DNA of 64,000 nucleotides, from positions 1-64,000 of the forward strand of contig VGFK01000002.1 in NCBI GenBank assembly GCA_016868895.1, in the 5' to 3' direction. How positions within the stretch are numbered: the first letter of the stretch is position 1; every line of letters starts with the position of its first letter. Positions 26,875 to 35,956 of this stretch are shown in pieces. The translations under genes and the position numbers were made by a program. The notes under the pieces were generated by a model. It searched no databases, had not been told where the DNA came from, and was given only the letters and a program-made list of their open reading frames with translations. Origin of the DNA: Bacteroidota bacterium. GTDB taxonomy: Bacteria > Bacteroidota > Bacteroidia > Chitinophagales > Chitinophagaceae.

Positions 26875-27847
26875 GCGCGTACTCATCACCGGTGCTGCCG
26901 GATTTCTGGGATCACATTTGTGTGATCGCTTCATTCGTGAAGGCTATGATGTTGTGGGAATGGATAATCTCATCACAGGAGACCTGAGAAACATCGAGCA
27001 CCTGTTCAAGCTTAAGGAATTTGAGTTTTATCATCATGATGTGACCAAGTTCATTCATGTGCCGGGTCAACTCGACTACATCCTTCATTTTGCATCACCT
27101 GCCAGCCCCATTGATTACCTAAAAATTCCCATTCAAACCTTGAAGGTGGGAGCAATGGGAACACACAACTGTCTTGGTCTTGCCAAATCAAAAGGGTCGC
27201 GTATCCTGGTCGCTTCTACCTCTGAAGTATACGGAGATCCGCTGGTGCATCCGCAGACTGAGTCGTATTGGGGGAATGTCAATCCGGTTGGCCCCAGAGG
27301 CGTATACGATGAAGCAAAAAGATACATGGAGTCCATTACCATGGCCTATCATACATTTCACAATGTGCAAACCCGCATCGTTCGAATATTCAATACCTAC
27401 GGTCCACGCATGCGGCTGAACGATGGACGTGCGCTTCCCGCGTTTATTGGACAAGCACTGCGTGGTGAAGACCTTACGGTTTTTGGCGATGGAGCACAAA
27501 CCCGGTCTTTCTGTTATGTGGATGATTTAATTGAAGGCATTTACCGATTGTTGCTGAGCGATTATCCTTATCCGGTGAACATTGGCAATCCCGTTGAGAT
27601 CAGTCTGCTCGATTTTGCAAAGGAAATCCTGGCACTGACCGGCGCCACAACAAAAATAGTATTCAAGCCGTTGCCCGAAGATGATCCCAAACAACGAAGG
27701 CCCGATATCAGCAAAGCAAAAGATCTTCTCGGATGGGAACCCAATGTGGATCGCTCCGAGGGACTAAAGAAAACCTATGACTATTTTCGTTCGTTGCCCA
27801 CGGAGGAATTGACGAAGCAACCCAAAGAGTTCAACAGTAGAAAATGA
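26864..27847 (+). CDS. UDP-glucuronate decarboxylase (UDP-xylose synthase)
   Basis: 327 aa extended short-chain dehydrogenase/reductase. [12 protein letters not shown] is at about residues 10-21; STSEVYGDP and the catalytic YDEAKR (Tyr-x-x-x-Lys) near 149; [10 protein letters not shown] near 176. The highest similarity in memory is to UXS, which turns UDP-glucuronate into UDP-xylose, and the enzyme upstream makes that substrate. The ATG at 26864 overlaps the ugd end by 11 bp; its stop overlaps rfbB (ATGA). Confidence 0.92.
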   Translation: MANKRVLITGAAGFLGSHLCDRFIREGYDVVGMDNLITGDLRNIEHLFKLKEFEFYHHDVTKFIHVPGQLDYILHFASPASPIDYLKIPIQTLKVGAMGTHNCLGLAKSKGSRILVASTSEVYGDPLVHPQTESYWGNVNPVGPRGVYDEAKRYMESITMAYHTFHNVQTRIVRIFNTYGPRMRLNDGRALPAFIGQALRGEDLTVFGDGAQTRSFCYVDDLIEGIYRLLLSDYPYPVNIGNPVEISLLDFAKEILALTGATTKIVFKPLPEDDPKQRRPDISKAKDLLGWEPNVDRSEGLKKTYDYFRSLPTEELTKQPKEFNSRK

Positions 27848-28893
27848 AAAAAATTTTAATCACCGGTGGAGCCGGATTCATCGGATGTCATGTGGTTCGG
27901 TTATTTGTCAGCAAGTACCCGGAGTACACCATCTTCAATCTGGATGCGCTGACCTATGCCGGCAACCTCGAAAATCTGCGCGACGTAGACGAAGCACCCA
28001 ATTATCGTTTCGTCAAGGGGGATATCACCGACGAAACATTTATCTATGATTTATTTGAAGAACATCAGTTTGATGCCGTGATTCATTTGGCAGCAGAAAG
28101 TCATGTGGACCGTTCCATCATGGATCCTCTTGCATTTGTCCGCACCAATGTAATGGGGACTGCTGTGCTGCTCAATGCTGCACGACGCAGCTGGGAACGT
28201 CCGGAAGGAAAATTATTTTATCATGTTTCGACCGACGAAGTATACGGCTCATTAGGGTCAGAAGGATTTTTCACGGAAGAAACATCTTATGATCCTCGTT
28301 CTCCTTATTCGGCATCGAAAGCATCTTCTGATCACCTGGTCAGTGCCTATCATCATACCTATAATTTGCCGGTGGTCATTTCCAATTGTTCCAACAACTA
28401 TGGTTCGTATCAATTCCCGGAGAAGCTGTTGCCGTTGATGATCAATAACATCGTGCATTCTAAACCACTCCCGGTCTATGGGAAGGGGGATAATGTGCGC
28501 GACTGGTTGTGGGTGGAAGACCATGCACGTGCCATTGATGTTATTTTTCACAATGGAAGGTTGGGAGAGACGTACAACATAGGAGGATTCAACGAGTGGA
28601 AAAACATTGATATCGTGTATCTGCTCTGTTCGATCATGGATCGAAAATTAGGAAGGGCAGAAGGAGAGAGTGCCCGGCTCATCACCTTTGTAAAAGACCG
28701 CGCAGGTCACGACAAGCGATATGCTATAGATGCCACCAAGCTCAATCAGGAACTGGGTTGGCAGCCGTCCCTGCAGTTTCAGGAAGGGTTGGAGAAGACG
28801 GTCGACTGGTACCTCTCGAATACCACATGGGTGGAGAATGTTACTTCAGGGGCCTATACACATTTTTACGAACAACAATACGTGCAGCGCTGA
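27844..28893 (+). CDS. rfbB: dTDP-glucose 4,6-dehydratase
   Basis: 349 aa SDR enzyme making dTDP-4-keto-6-deoxyglucose. [12 protein letters not shown] is at about residues 8-19, [11 protein letters not shown] near 82, STDEVYGS near 128 and the catalytic [10 protein letters not shown] near 155; NCSNNYG and the late WVEDH motif follow. It begins within the stop of the upstream gene (4-bp overlap) and leads the rfbBCD rhamnose set. No rfbA is present in the window. Confidence 0.96.
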   Translation: MKKILITGGAGFIGCHVVRLFVSKYPEYTIFNLDALTYAGNLENLRDVDEAPNYRFVKGDITDETFIYDLFEEHQFDAVIHLAAESHVDRSIMDPLAFVRTNVMGTAVLLNAARRSWERPEGKLFYHVSTDEVYGSLGSEGFFTEETSYDPRSPYSASKASSDHLVSAYHHTYNLPVVISNCSNNYGSYQFPEKLLPLMINNIVHSKPLPVYGKGDNVRDWLWVEDHARAIDVIFHNGRLGETYNIGGFNEWKNIDIVYLLCSIMDRKLGRAEGESARLITFVKDRAGHDKRYAIDATKLNQELGWQPSLQFQEGLEKTVDWYLSNTTWVENVTSGAYTHFYEQQYVQR

Positions 28894-28894
28894 T

Positions 28895-29449
28895 ATGCAG
28901 ATTGAATCGACTGGCTTTGAAGGGCTTTTGATCATTCAGCCCCGCGTGTTCGGGGATGACCGCGGATATTTTTTTGAGAGCTATAATGAAGATGCGTTTC
29001 AAAAAAATGGACTGCACTACAATTGGGTGCAGGACAATCAGTCGCGTTCCCGACACGGCGTGATTCGCGGCCTTCATTTTCAAAAGCCGCCCCATGCTCA
29101 AACCAAATTGATTCGTGTACTGAAAGGCGAAATTCTGGATGTGGTGGTAGATCTCCGAATCAATCAGCCCACTTTTGGCAAGATTTATTCTGCACTGCTC
29201 TCTTCCGAAAATCACCAGCAGCTGTTGGTCCCTAAAGGCTTTGCTCATGGGTTCTCTGTGCTGAGTGAATCGGCAGAAGTACTGTACAAGTGTGATACGT
29301 TGTACAATAAAGAGAGTGAATGGGGTATACTTTACAACGATCCTGCCTTGCACATCGCCTGGAAACTGGATGAGGCCGAACATATTATTTCAGGCAAGGA
29401 CAAAGAGTTGCCGCTTTTCAAGGATCTGCCATCTCTATTTAATTCATAG
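28895..29449 (+). CDS. rfbC: dTDP-4-dehydrorhamnose 3,5-epimerase
   Basis: 184 aa cupin-fold epimerase. DDRGYFFESYNEDAF (about residues 20-34), QDNQSRSRHGVIRGLHFQ (about 46-63, with the catalytic His of RGLHFQ), KLIRVLKGEILDVVVDLR and PKGFAHGFSVLSE are the expected blocks. The ATG at 28895 lies 1 bp after the rfbB stop; an earlier in-frame start would overlap rfbB without any family match. The rfbD gene follows 1 bp later. Confidence 0.96.
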   Translation: MQIESTGFEGLLIIQPRVFGDDRGYFFESYNEDAFQKNGLHYNWVQDNQSRSRHGVIRGLHFQKPPHAQTKLIRVLKGEILDVVVDLRINQPTFGKIYSALLSSENHQQLLVPKGFAHGFSVLSESAEVLYKCDTLYNKESEWGILYNDPALHIAWKLDEAEHIISGKDKELPLFKDLPSLFNS

Positions 29450-29450
29450 A

Positions 29451-30314
29451 ATGAAAAAAATTCTGGTCACCGGAGCAAATGGACAACTGGGAAAAGAGCT
29501 GCGGGATTGGTCGATTCATCATCCCAATTCATTTGAATTCCTGTTTCTCTCCCGCGAAGACCTTCCCATTCATCATTTTGAGCTGGTGCACAATGTGTTC
29601 GGTTCTTTTCGCCCCGATTACTGCATCAACTGTGCAGCCTATACAGCAGTGGATAAAGCGGAGTCGGAAAAAGAACTTGCTTATCTCGTCAATGCAGAGT
29701 CAGTCGGTATACTCGCCGCTGTTGCTGCATCGCAGGGATGCAGGTTCCTGCATGTATCAACCGATTATGTATACAACGGCAACGCTCCAATGCCGCATAC
29801 CGAAAACGATGCACCTATGCCGGTATCGGTTTACGGAGCTTCCAAACTAAAGGGAGAACAGGAGGCGTTGCTGCATGATCAGATGGCCATCATCATCCGT
29901 ACTTCGTGGGTCTATTCTGTATATGGAAATAATTTTGTGAAGACGATGTTGCGTTTGATGAACGAGCGTACTTCCATTTCTGTGGTCAACGATCAAACAG
30001 GTTCTCCTACCTGTGCTGCAGATCTTGCATCTTTTATTTTACACATCATCCGCTTCAAGGAATGGATTCCCGGGCTGTATAATTTTTCCAATGAGGGAGC
30101 AATCACCTGGTATGATTTTGCATGTGAGATAAAATCCATAACTGGGGCTACTTGTGAGGTCTTGCCCATTCCAACATCGCAGTATCCAACGCCTGCCAGT
30201 CGACCTGCCAACAGCCTCATGAGCAAGGAGAAGATTCGTCAAGTTTTTGGGTACACTCCACCAGATTGGAAGCAAAGCCTTCGCAGATGCCTTGAAGCCC
30301 TTGCCGGAAAATAG
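29451..30314 (+). CDS. rfbD: dTDP-4-dehydrorhamnose reductase
   Basis: 287 aa SDR enzyme for the last step to dTDP-L-rhamnose. GANGQLGKEL is at about residues 8-17, NCAAYTAVDKAE near 61, STDYVYNG near 102, and the catalytic YGASKLKGE near 128; TSWVYS follows near 148. It is the last gene of the nucleotide-sugar operon. An in-frame start inside rfbC exists but is not needed. Confidence 0.95.
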   Translation: MKKILVTGANGQLGKELRDWSIHHPNSFEFLFLSREDLPIHHFELVHNVFGSFRPDYCINCAAYTAVDKAESEKELAYLVNAESVGILAAVAASQGCRFLHVSTDYVYNGNAPMPHTENDAPMPVSVYGASKLKGEQEALLHDQMAIIIRTSWVYSVYGNNFVKTMLRLMNERTSISVVNDQTGSPTCAADLASFILHIIRFKEWIPGLYNFSNEGAITWYDFACEIKSITGATCEVLPIPTSQYPTPASRPANSLMSKEKIRQVFGYTPPDWKQSLRRCLEALAGK

Positions 30315-30353
30315 TGGGTTGGTCGACGTATATTTGCAAAAATTAACTCATTC

Positions 30354-30788
30354 ATGGCATTGATTCATGCAGCGCTTACCGATGGGGATTATGGAATGGA
30401 CATAACGGATGCGGATGGGCATACGATTCGATTGGATATTCCGGTTGCGCAAGGGGGACTCGGTTCGGGTTTACGTCCCATGCAAACCTTACTCGCTGCC
30501 TTAGCAGGGTGCAGTTCGGTGGATATCGTTATGATTTTAAAAAAACAGAAGCAGGACCTTCAGGGATTGGAAATTGAGGTGGATGGTGAACGGGAAGAAG
30601 GGAAAGAGCCTGCGCTTTGGAGGACCATCGATGTGAATTTTAAATTGAGCGGAGATGTTGATCCTCAAAAAGCAGAGCGTGCAGTAGAGCTATCCATGCA
30701 GAAGTACTGTTCAGTAGCAGAAACGTTGAGAAAAGCAGGTGCAGAAATTCGATATGTTGTATTTGTGAACAATATTCCTGTGAACTAA
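30354..30788 (+). CDS. OsmC/Ohr-family protein
   Basis: 144 aa. OsmC-type thiol peroxidases reduce organic hydroperoxides through two cysteines; here they are in LAGCSSVD (about residue 54) and QKYCSVAE (about 121). GSGLRPMQTLLAALAGC is the usual central helix. It could equally be a YhfA-type member with no proven activity. A TATATTTG element lies 18 bp upstream of the start. It is followed 7 bp later by the PLP enzyme gene. Confidence 0.87.
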   Translation: MALIHAALTDGDYGMDITDADGHTIRLDIPVAQGGLGSGLRPMQTLLAALAGCSSVDIVMILKKQKQDLQGLEIEVDGEREEGKEPALWRTIDVNFKLSGDVDPQKAERAVELSMQKYCSVAETLRKAGAEIRYVVFVNNIPVN

Positions 30789-30795
30789 AGATGAA

Positions 30796-31965
30796 ATGAA
30801 CATGCGACCAGAAACGTTGGCCATACGAACCCAGACAGATCGAACCGGTGAGAAAGAACATTCAACTCCCTTGTTCCTCACCAGCAGTTTTGTTTATGAT
30901 TCTGCCGAGGATATGGCGGCTGCATTTGCCGATGACAGTTTGGATGTTAATATCTATTCTCGATTTTCAAATCCAACCGTCGATGAGTTCATCAAGAAGG
31001 TCTGCTTGCTGGAAGGGGCGGAAGATGGCATTGCTACTGCAACCGGAATGGCTGCAGTCTTTTCCAGCTTCATGACTTTTTTATCTTCCGGAGATCATAT
31101 CATTTCTGCATCTGCAGTTTTTGGGTCCACCCACACGATACTGACCAAGTACTTGCCCAAGTGGGGTATATCCTACAGTTATTTTGATCTCAATAAGCCG
31201 GAGTCCATTGAGTCGCTGGTCCAAAAAAACACACGGGTCTTGTATGTAGAAACGCCGTCCAATCCGGGATTGGATATTATCGACTTGGAGGTGGTTTCAA
31301 AAGTATGCAAGGCGCATAATATTATTTTTATCGTCGACAACTGCTTTGCTACCCCTGCTGTGCAGCAACCCATTTTATACGGTGCTGATCTGGTGTTGCA
31401 TTCTGCAACCAAGTTCATGGATGGTCAGGGAAGAATGCTGGGTGGAGTGGTCGTGGGAAAGAAAGAATTGATCCAGCAGATGTATTTATTTGTTCGCAAT
31501 ACAGGACCCTCTTTAAGTCCCTTCAATGCCTGGGTGTTGACCAAAAGTCTGGAGACCTTGTTCGTACGAATGGAGAAACATGCCCAGAATGCGCTGCATA
31601 TCGCAAAGCAGTTAGAAGGTCATCCTTCCTTGAACTGGGTAAAGTATCCATTTCTTTCATCCCATCCCCGCTATGAAATTGCAACAAGGCAAATGAGCAA
31701 TGGGGGGGGAATTCTTACGTTTGAGTTGAAATCAAGTTTGGAAGGCGGAAGAAAATTTTTAAATGGCCTCAAGTGGTTATCCATGACCAACAATTTGGGA
31801 GATAGTCGCACAATTGCCTCGCATCCTGTTAGTACAACACATTCTAAGCTTTCTGAGGAGGAACGGGCTGCGGTTGGGATAACTCCGGGATTGATCCGGT
31901 TATCGGTCGGACTCGAACATCCGGATGACATCATTGAAGAAATACTGCAAGCTCTGCCTCAATAA
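30796..31965 (+). CDS. metZ: O-succinylhomoserine sulfhydrylase-like PLP enzyme (Cys/Met metabolism)
   Basis: 389 aa. A trans-sulfuration family enzyme that joins an activated homoserine with a sulfur donor in methionine synthesis. YSRFSNPTVDEF is at about residues 55-66, ATGMAAVFSSF near 76, ETPSNPGLDI near 151 and the PLP lysine in HSATKFMDGQGR near 199; the C-terminal SVGLEHPDDI closes the family domain. The choice between sulfhydrylase and cystathionine gamma-synthase is not certain. It may be co-transcribed with the OsmC gene. Confidence 0.85.
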   Translation: MNMRPETLAIRTQTDRTGEKEHSTPLFLTSSFVYDSAEDMAAAFADDSLDVNIYSRFSNPTVDEFIKKVCLLEGAEDGIATATGMAAVFSSFMTFLSSGDHIISASAVFGSTHTILTKYLPKWGISYSYFDLNKPESIESLVQKNTRVLYVETPSNPGLDIIDLEVVSKVCKAHNIIFIVDNCFATPAVQQPILYGADLVLHSATKFMDGQGRMLGGVVVGKKELIQQMYLFVRNTGPSLSPFNAWVLTKSLETLFVRMEKHAQNALHIAKQLEGHPSLNWVKYPFLSSHPRYEIATRQMSNGGGILTFELKSSLEGGRKFLNGLKWLSMTNNLGDSRTIASHPVSTTHSKLSEEERAAVGITPGLIRLSVGLEHPDDIIEEILQALPQ

Positions 31966-31989
31966 TACATTACGCTTAAAACTGCGCAT

Positions 31990-32718
31990 GTGATTGGCAT
32001 CGGAAATTTCTTTTTCAAGTACCGAAATCAACTCTTCATTTTCTTGTATGTATTGTTGTTAGTGCCATCGCCAGTACTATTCAGTCCGGCAGCATTCGGA
32101 GAAATGTTTTGGAAACTTTCATTCTGTATAGGCCTGTTTATCACTACTGCAGGAGTATTTATTCGGGCGCTCACCATTGGATTGACATTTATTGAGCGGG
32201 GGGGGAAGGACTTGAAAGTGCATGCCGACGTATTGATTACCGTGGGATTATTCCATCACTGCCGTAATCCGTTGTATGTCGGCAACAACCTCATGCTGCT
32301 CGGACTGGGTATTCTCTCTAACTCAATGATCTATGTATTGGTTGTTGTTCCAATTTTCTTCATCATTTACCAGTGCATTGTTTTGGCCGAAGAGGATTTT
32401 TTAAAAAAGCAATTTGGTCAGCCGTATGCCGACTACTGCTCTCGGGTAAACAGGTGGCTGCCCGATCTGAAGGGAATCGGCACTACATTGTCAACCATGC
32501 GATTCAACTGGGTGAAATGCTTTTTTACCGAGTACAATACCCAGATCTTTTGGGTGACGGGGGTCATGCTGACCATCCTCTTCAAGTATCCTGAAATCGT
32601 TGGAAATGAACCCAGTGTGCGCAATCGAGTCATGTGGGTTGCATTTCCTCTTCTGGTTGCCTACTATGTGGTGCTCCGCTGGCTCCGAAAATCCGGCTTT
32701 TTAAAAGATAAATATTAA
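31990..32718 (+). CDS. Integral membrane methyltransferase, ICMT/PEMT-like
   Basis: 242 aa with five or six hydrophobic segments. The SAM-binding C-terminal core typical of isoprenylcysteine carboxyl methyltransferase and phospholipid methyltransferase folds is visible: GLFHHCRNPLYVGN (about residues 87-100), then a hydrophobic pair and EEDFLKKQFGQPYADYCSRVNRWLP (starting about 134). The substrate is unknown. The start codon is GTG; no in-frame ATG is available close by. Extra C-terminal helices (about 170-235) go beyond the minimal domain. Confidence 0.8.
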   Translation: MIGIGNFFFKYRNQLFIFLYVLLLVPSPVLFSPAAFGEMFWKLSFCIGLFITTAGVFIRALTIGLTFIERGGKDLKVHADVLITVGLFHHCRNPLYVGNNLMLLGLGILSNSMIYVLVVVPIFFIIYQCIVLAEEDFLKKQFGQPYADYCSRVNRWLPDLKGIGTTLSTMRFNWVKCFFTEYNTQIFWVTGVMLTILFKYPEIVGNEPSVRNRVMWVAFPLLVAYYVVLRWLRKSGFLKDKY

Positions 32719-32736
32719 TTTATAACTCTTTAATTG

Positions 32737-32807
32737 TTGCCCGACCTGGATTCGAACCAAGACAAACAGAACCAAAATCTGTCGTACTACCATTATACTA
32801 TCGGGCA
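32737..32807 (-). tRNA. tRNA-Gln (TTG anticodon)
   Basis: 71 nt on the minus strand. The acceptor stem TGCCCGA / TCGGGCA, anticodon loop TTTTGGT (anticodon TTG) within an ACAGA/TCTGT stem, and T-loop GGTTCGAATCC are all present. The 3' CCA is not encoded. It lies between the membrane methyltransferase and tyrS. Confidence 0.95.
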
Positions 32808-32873
32808 GCGCAATGGGATGCAAAAATAATGCAAATCAGTCGTGTTCCAAAAAATTTAGAAACAGGGTTACGC

Positions 32874-34163
32874 TTAGTCTGCTAAGGCCTTTACCAAGAA
32901 ATGGTTCTTTTTTCCTTTCTGCACTGCAATGTGATTTCCAGCCAGCAAATGTGCTGATCCAATCAGCATCTGAGGATCGCTGACTTTTTCACGATTGATG
33001 CTCACGCCGCCTCCCATAATCATTTTGCGGGCCTCGCCCTTGCTGGGGAAAATTTCAGTATCGGCCAGGAAACTAACAGCGTCCAGTCCATTGGATAAGG
33101 CAGATAAAGTGATGTGATGAACTGGCACACCTTTCATTGCTGTCAGCAATTCTGGCTCGCTCAATTCGGAAAGATTGAGATCTTGCTGCTTGCTGAACAG
33201 CTGGTCAGTTGTCTGCATGGCTTTTTCACATTCTGCTTTGCCATGAACAAATTCAGTGATGCAGATGGCCAACTTTTTTTGAAGTAACCTGCTTCCGGGA
33301 TCGCTGCGGTGTTGATCGATGAGCGTGTGGATGACATCCCGGTCCAGTAGCGTAAAAATCTTGATCCATTTTTCAGCATCGTTATCCGCTGCATTGAGCC
33401 AAAACTGGTAAAATTGAAAAGGAGTGGTGCGTTCAGGATCCAGCCACACATTGCCTTTTTCAGTTTTGCCGAATTTCCCTCCGTCGGATCTGGTGATGAG
33501 GGGACAGGTAAACGCAAATGCTTCACCGCCTGACTTTCTTCGAATTAACTCGGTACCGGTGGTGATATTTCCCCACTGGTCACTTCCTCCAATTTGCAAT
33601 TTACAGTTCTTGTGGGAGTAGAGCCAGTAGAAATCGTATCCCTGCATCAATTGGTATGCAAACTCGGTATAACTGATGCCGGTATCGCCTTCAATCCTCT
33701 TTTTCACACTGTCTTTGGCCATCATGTAGTTCACAGTAATGTGCTTGCCTACATCCCGAAGAAAATCGATGAAGCCAATACCTTTGAACCAATCGTAATT
33801 GTTTACGATCTCTGCGTAATTCTTTTGGCCTGGTTCAAAATCGAGGTATTTTTCCAATTGCTTTCTCACCCCTGCGATGTTGCGCTGCAAGGTAGCCTCG
33901 TCCAATAGGTTCCGTTCCTCACTTTTACCGCTGGGGTCGCCCACCATGCCCGTTGCTCCTCCAACCAAGGCAATGGGTTTATGCCCGGCCTGCTGCAAAT
34001 GGTATAGGAGGAGAATGGGAACCAGGCTCCCAATGTGAAGGCTTTCAGCCGTAGGGTCAAAGCCAATGTAGGCGGTAGTAGATTCCTTCTCCAGCTGCTC
34101 CTCGGTCCCGGGCATAATGTCCTGCAACATCCCCCGCCATGTGAGTTCCCCTACAAGGCTCAT
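32874..34163 (-). CDS. tyrS: Tyrosyl-tRNA synthetase
   Basis: 429 aa class I synthetase. HIGSL (the HIGH motif, about residues 41-45), GGATGMVGDPSGK near 63, the QLMQGYDFYWL tyrosine pocket near 167, GGSDQWGNI near 188 and KFGKTEKGN (the KMSKS equivalent) near 229 are in order. The C-terminal S4 RNA-binding domain (about 360-425, with GEARKMIMGGGVSIN) is complete. A promoter lies 16 bp before the start. Confidence 0.97.
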   Translation of the reverse strand: MSLVGELTWRGMLQDIMPGTEEQLEKESTTAYIGFDPTAESLHIGSLVPILLLYHLQQAGHKPIALVGGATGMVGDPSGKSEERNLLDEATLQRNIAGVRKQLEKYLDFEPGQKNYAEIVNNYDWFKGIGFIDFLRDVGKHITVNYMMAKDSVKKRIEGDTGISYTEFAYQLMQGYDFYWLYSHKNCKLQIGGSDQWGNITTGTELIRRKSGGEAFAFTCPLITRSDGGKFGKTEKGNVWLDPERTTPFQFYQFWLNAADNDAEKWIKIFTLLDRDVIHTLIDQHRSDPGSRLLQKKLAICITEFVHGKAECEKAMQTTDQLFSKQQDLNLSELSEPELLTAMKGVPVHHITLSALSNGLDAVSFLADTEIFPSKGEARKMIMGGGVSINREKVSDPQMLIGSAHLLAGNHIAVQKGKKNHFLVKALAD

Positions 34164-34178
34164 TTTAAATTATTTGTA

Positions 34179-34210
34179 CAAAAGTAACAATGAATGAGAA
34201 TACTCGCAAA
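34179..34210 (-). promoter_or_regulatory. Promoter for tyrS
   Basis: On the minus strand: TTTG (34207-34210), 20 nt, then TACTTTTG (34179-34186), 15 nt before the tyrS ATG. Only the spacer is one base off the consensus. Confidence 0.65.
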
Positions 34211-34288
34211 AGGGGAATAATTTTGCCTATAAATCGTTTAAAGTCATTGAGATCAGCAACCTCCACTGAGATCAATCCAACTCCTTTC

Positions 34289-34609
34289 ATGCACACAGGC
34301 AAAACCTTTCTGGGACGTATCCTTTTTTTCATCCTGATGATTTGCCTTCCTGCGTCTTCCATCCACGCGCAGTTCAGAAAATACTCCAATGAATTCCTCA
34401 ATATTGGTGCGGGTGCTCGAGTATTGGCTATGGGCAGTGCACAAGTTGCATCGGTGAAGGATGCGCCAGGAAAAGGGAAGTTACCCTGGGTTCGGCCTGC
34501 GCTGGTGCAGTTGAGTGTCCGATATACTCATAGCGACCACTGTGCCGTAGATCCCACCAAGTTGTTCGTCGGCAACGACGGCCAACCGGTCCGGGTGACA
34601 CCATTGTGA
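34289..34609 (+). pseudogene. PorV2-like type IX secretion protein, truncated 5' fragment
   Basis: An open frame of 106 aa. The N-terminus has a signal peptide (hydrophobic core ILFFILMICLPASS, ending IHAQ) followed by FRKYSNEFLNIGAGAR and MGSAQVASVKDA (about residues 30-59). This is the opening of the PorV/PorV2 outer-membrane beta-barrel, a T9SS-associated family of about 350 aa. After VKDA the expected AGYWNPAGL does not appear; the frame continues into unrelated sequence and stops at 34609. About 85% of the barrel is missing. A TAATTTTG promoter element remains upstream at 34218-34225. Confidence 0.75.
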
Positions 34610-34635
34610 ATAGTGCCAGCTCCTGATCTTGGAGA

Positions 34636-34667
34636 TTTGTCAAATCCATTATTTCCCCCTATTTTTG
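34636..34667 (+). promoter_or_regulatory. Promoter for rpsU
   Basis: TTTG at 34636-34639, 20 nt, then TATTTTTG at 34660-34667, 26 bp before the rpsU ATG. The TTTG lies inside a small palindrome, GATTTG-T-CAAATC (34634-34646). Confidence 0.65.
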
Positions 34668-34693
34668 CTCTCCTAAAATAAGAGGTATCATTT

Positions 34694-34891
34694 ATGCTGA
34701 TCATTGATTCAAAAGATTGCGAAAACATTGACAAGGCGCTCAAGAAGTACAAAAAGAAGTACGAGAAGTCCAAGACTCTACTTCAACTCCGTGAGCGTCA
34801 GTCGTTTACAAAGCCTTCTGTGAAGCGCAGGGGGGAGATTTTGAAAGCCATCTACAAGCAAAAAATCGTCAACGGAATCATCGAATCGTAA
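34694..34891 (+). CDS. rpsU: 30S ribosomal protein S21
   Basis: 65 aa, the standard Bacteroidota S21. It starts MLIIDSKDCENIDKALKKYK (about residues 1-20), with LRERQSFTKPSVKRR near 32 and a basic helix to the end. It lies ahead of xerC by 65 bp, an association common in the phylum. In Bacteroidota S21 helps hold the anti-Shine-Dalgarno end of 16S rRNA, which fits the general lack of SD sequences in this window; that link is family knowledge. Confidence 0.95.
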   Translation: MLIIDSKDCENIDKALKKYKKKYEKSKTLLQLRERQSFTKPSVKRRGEILKAIYKQKIVNGIIES

Positions 34892-34956
34892 TTCGGTCCG
34901 TCGCTATATTCTTCAGGTAGTCATTCGGTTTCGTACCTTCATGACTACCTTTTTTT

Positions 34957-35859
34957 ATGTCGGATATCCATCCTCCTCTGGTCGACGATTTTTTCAATCA
35001 TCTTAAGTTTGAGAAACGCTATTCTCAGCATACGCTTCGTGCGTACCTCGACGATTTGACAGTATTCTTTCAGTTTTTGAAGTCACAGTTTGATACTGCG
35101 GAACCCAAAGCGGTCACCTCCGCCATGGTTCGTTCCTGGCTGGCATCCCTTTCTGTGCAAAAGATCCAGCCGCGCAGCATCAACCGGAAAATTTCTTCTC
35201 TTAAATCGTTTTATCGGTTTTGCATGCTCAAGGGGCATGTTTCTGCGAGTCCTCTTGCCGCGATCAAGGTGCTGAAAACGCGCAAGCGTTTGCCCAGTTA
35301 TATTGAGGAATCTCAGATGCAGCAGTTGCTGGAGCAGGTGGAGTTTTCAGATGATTATTCCGGTCGGTTGCAGTACCTGGTTGTAGCGGTGTTGTACCAC
35401 ACGGGAATGCGCGTCAGTGAGCTAGTGGGATTGAAAGCCATGCACGTCGATACTACCCGTATGCAGATCAAGGTATTGGGAAAGGGCAATAAGGAGCGGA
35501 TCATACCGGTTCATCGCGATTTGGTAGGAGAGTTGGAGGCGTATCGAGCGGTACGGATTGATCTTGAGCATGCAGCAGACAGGGTCGAATTTTTCTTGAC
35601 AGAGAAAGGCAAGCCGTTAGCAGCTCGATATTTGTATTCGGTTGTAAAAAGAAGTTTGTCGCTGGTCACGACCGCCGACAAGAAAAGTCCCCACGTCCTC
35701 CGGCACAGTTTTGCTACTCATCTTACGGGAAATGGGGCTGAATTGAATGCCGTGAAAGAGTTACTGGGACACAGTTCGCTGGCGGCTACGCAGGTCTATA
35801 CCCACAACAGCATAGATCGGTTGCGAGATATTCACCGCAAGTCCCATCCGAAAGGATGA
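34957..35859 (+). CDS. xerC: Tyrosine recombinase XerC/XerD
   Basis: 300 aa. A chromosome-dimer-resolving site-specific recombinase. The N-terminal SAM-like domain (about residues 1-95) contains YSQHTLRAYLDDL. The catalytic domain has HTGMRVSEL (Arg near 151), a Lys in KGNKERIIP near 176, HVLRHSFATHL near 246, LGHSSLAATQ near 270 and the nucleophile Tyr in QVYTH near 280. The full catalytic set is intact. It is a housekeeping Xer by length and context and not an integrase: no att-like repeats or phage genes flank it. Confidence 0.94.
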   Translation: MSDIHPPLVDDFFNHLKFEKRYSQHTLRAYLDDLTVFFQFLKSQFDTAEPKAVTSAMVRSWLASLSVQKIQPRSINRKISSLKSFYRFCMLKGHVSASPLAAIKVLKTRKRLPSYIEESQMQQLLEQVEFSDDYSGRLQYLVVAVLYHTGMRVSELVGLKAMHVDTTRMQIKVLGKGNKERIIPVHRDLVGELEAYRAVRIDLEHAADRVEFFLTEKGKPLAARYLYSVVKRSLSLVTTADKKSPHVLRHSFATHLTGNGAELNAVKELLGHSSLAATQVYTHNSIDRLRDIHRKSHPKG

Positions 35860-35899
35860 TTGTGGTCAGGTTCCATTCTTTTTTTTGGAAAAGCCCTTG

Positions 35900-35946
35900 T
35901 TTTAGGTTAACTTGATCTTCCCCCTAAACTTTAGGAAAAACCTAAA
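35900..35946 (+). promoter_or_regulatory. Inverted-repeat leader of hpf
   Basis: Four copies of one half-site: TTTTAGG (35900-35906), CCTAAA (35923-35928), TTTAGG (35930-35935) and CCTAAA (35941-35946). They can form a hairpin (TTTAGG-AAAAA-CCTAAA) that ends 10 nt before the hpf start codon, or alternative pairings. It could be an operator or an RNA structure that affects translation. Confidence 0.4.
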
Positions 35947-35956
35947 ACTTTTCAAT

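Noticed and set aside
34957-35859. Possible integrase of a mobile element
   Set aside because: Length, full XerC/D motif set and position after rpsU fit the chromosomal Xer recombinase. No att repeats or cargo genes were seen next to it.
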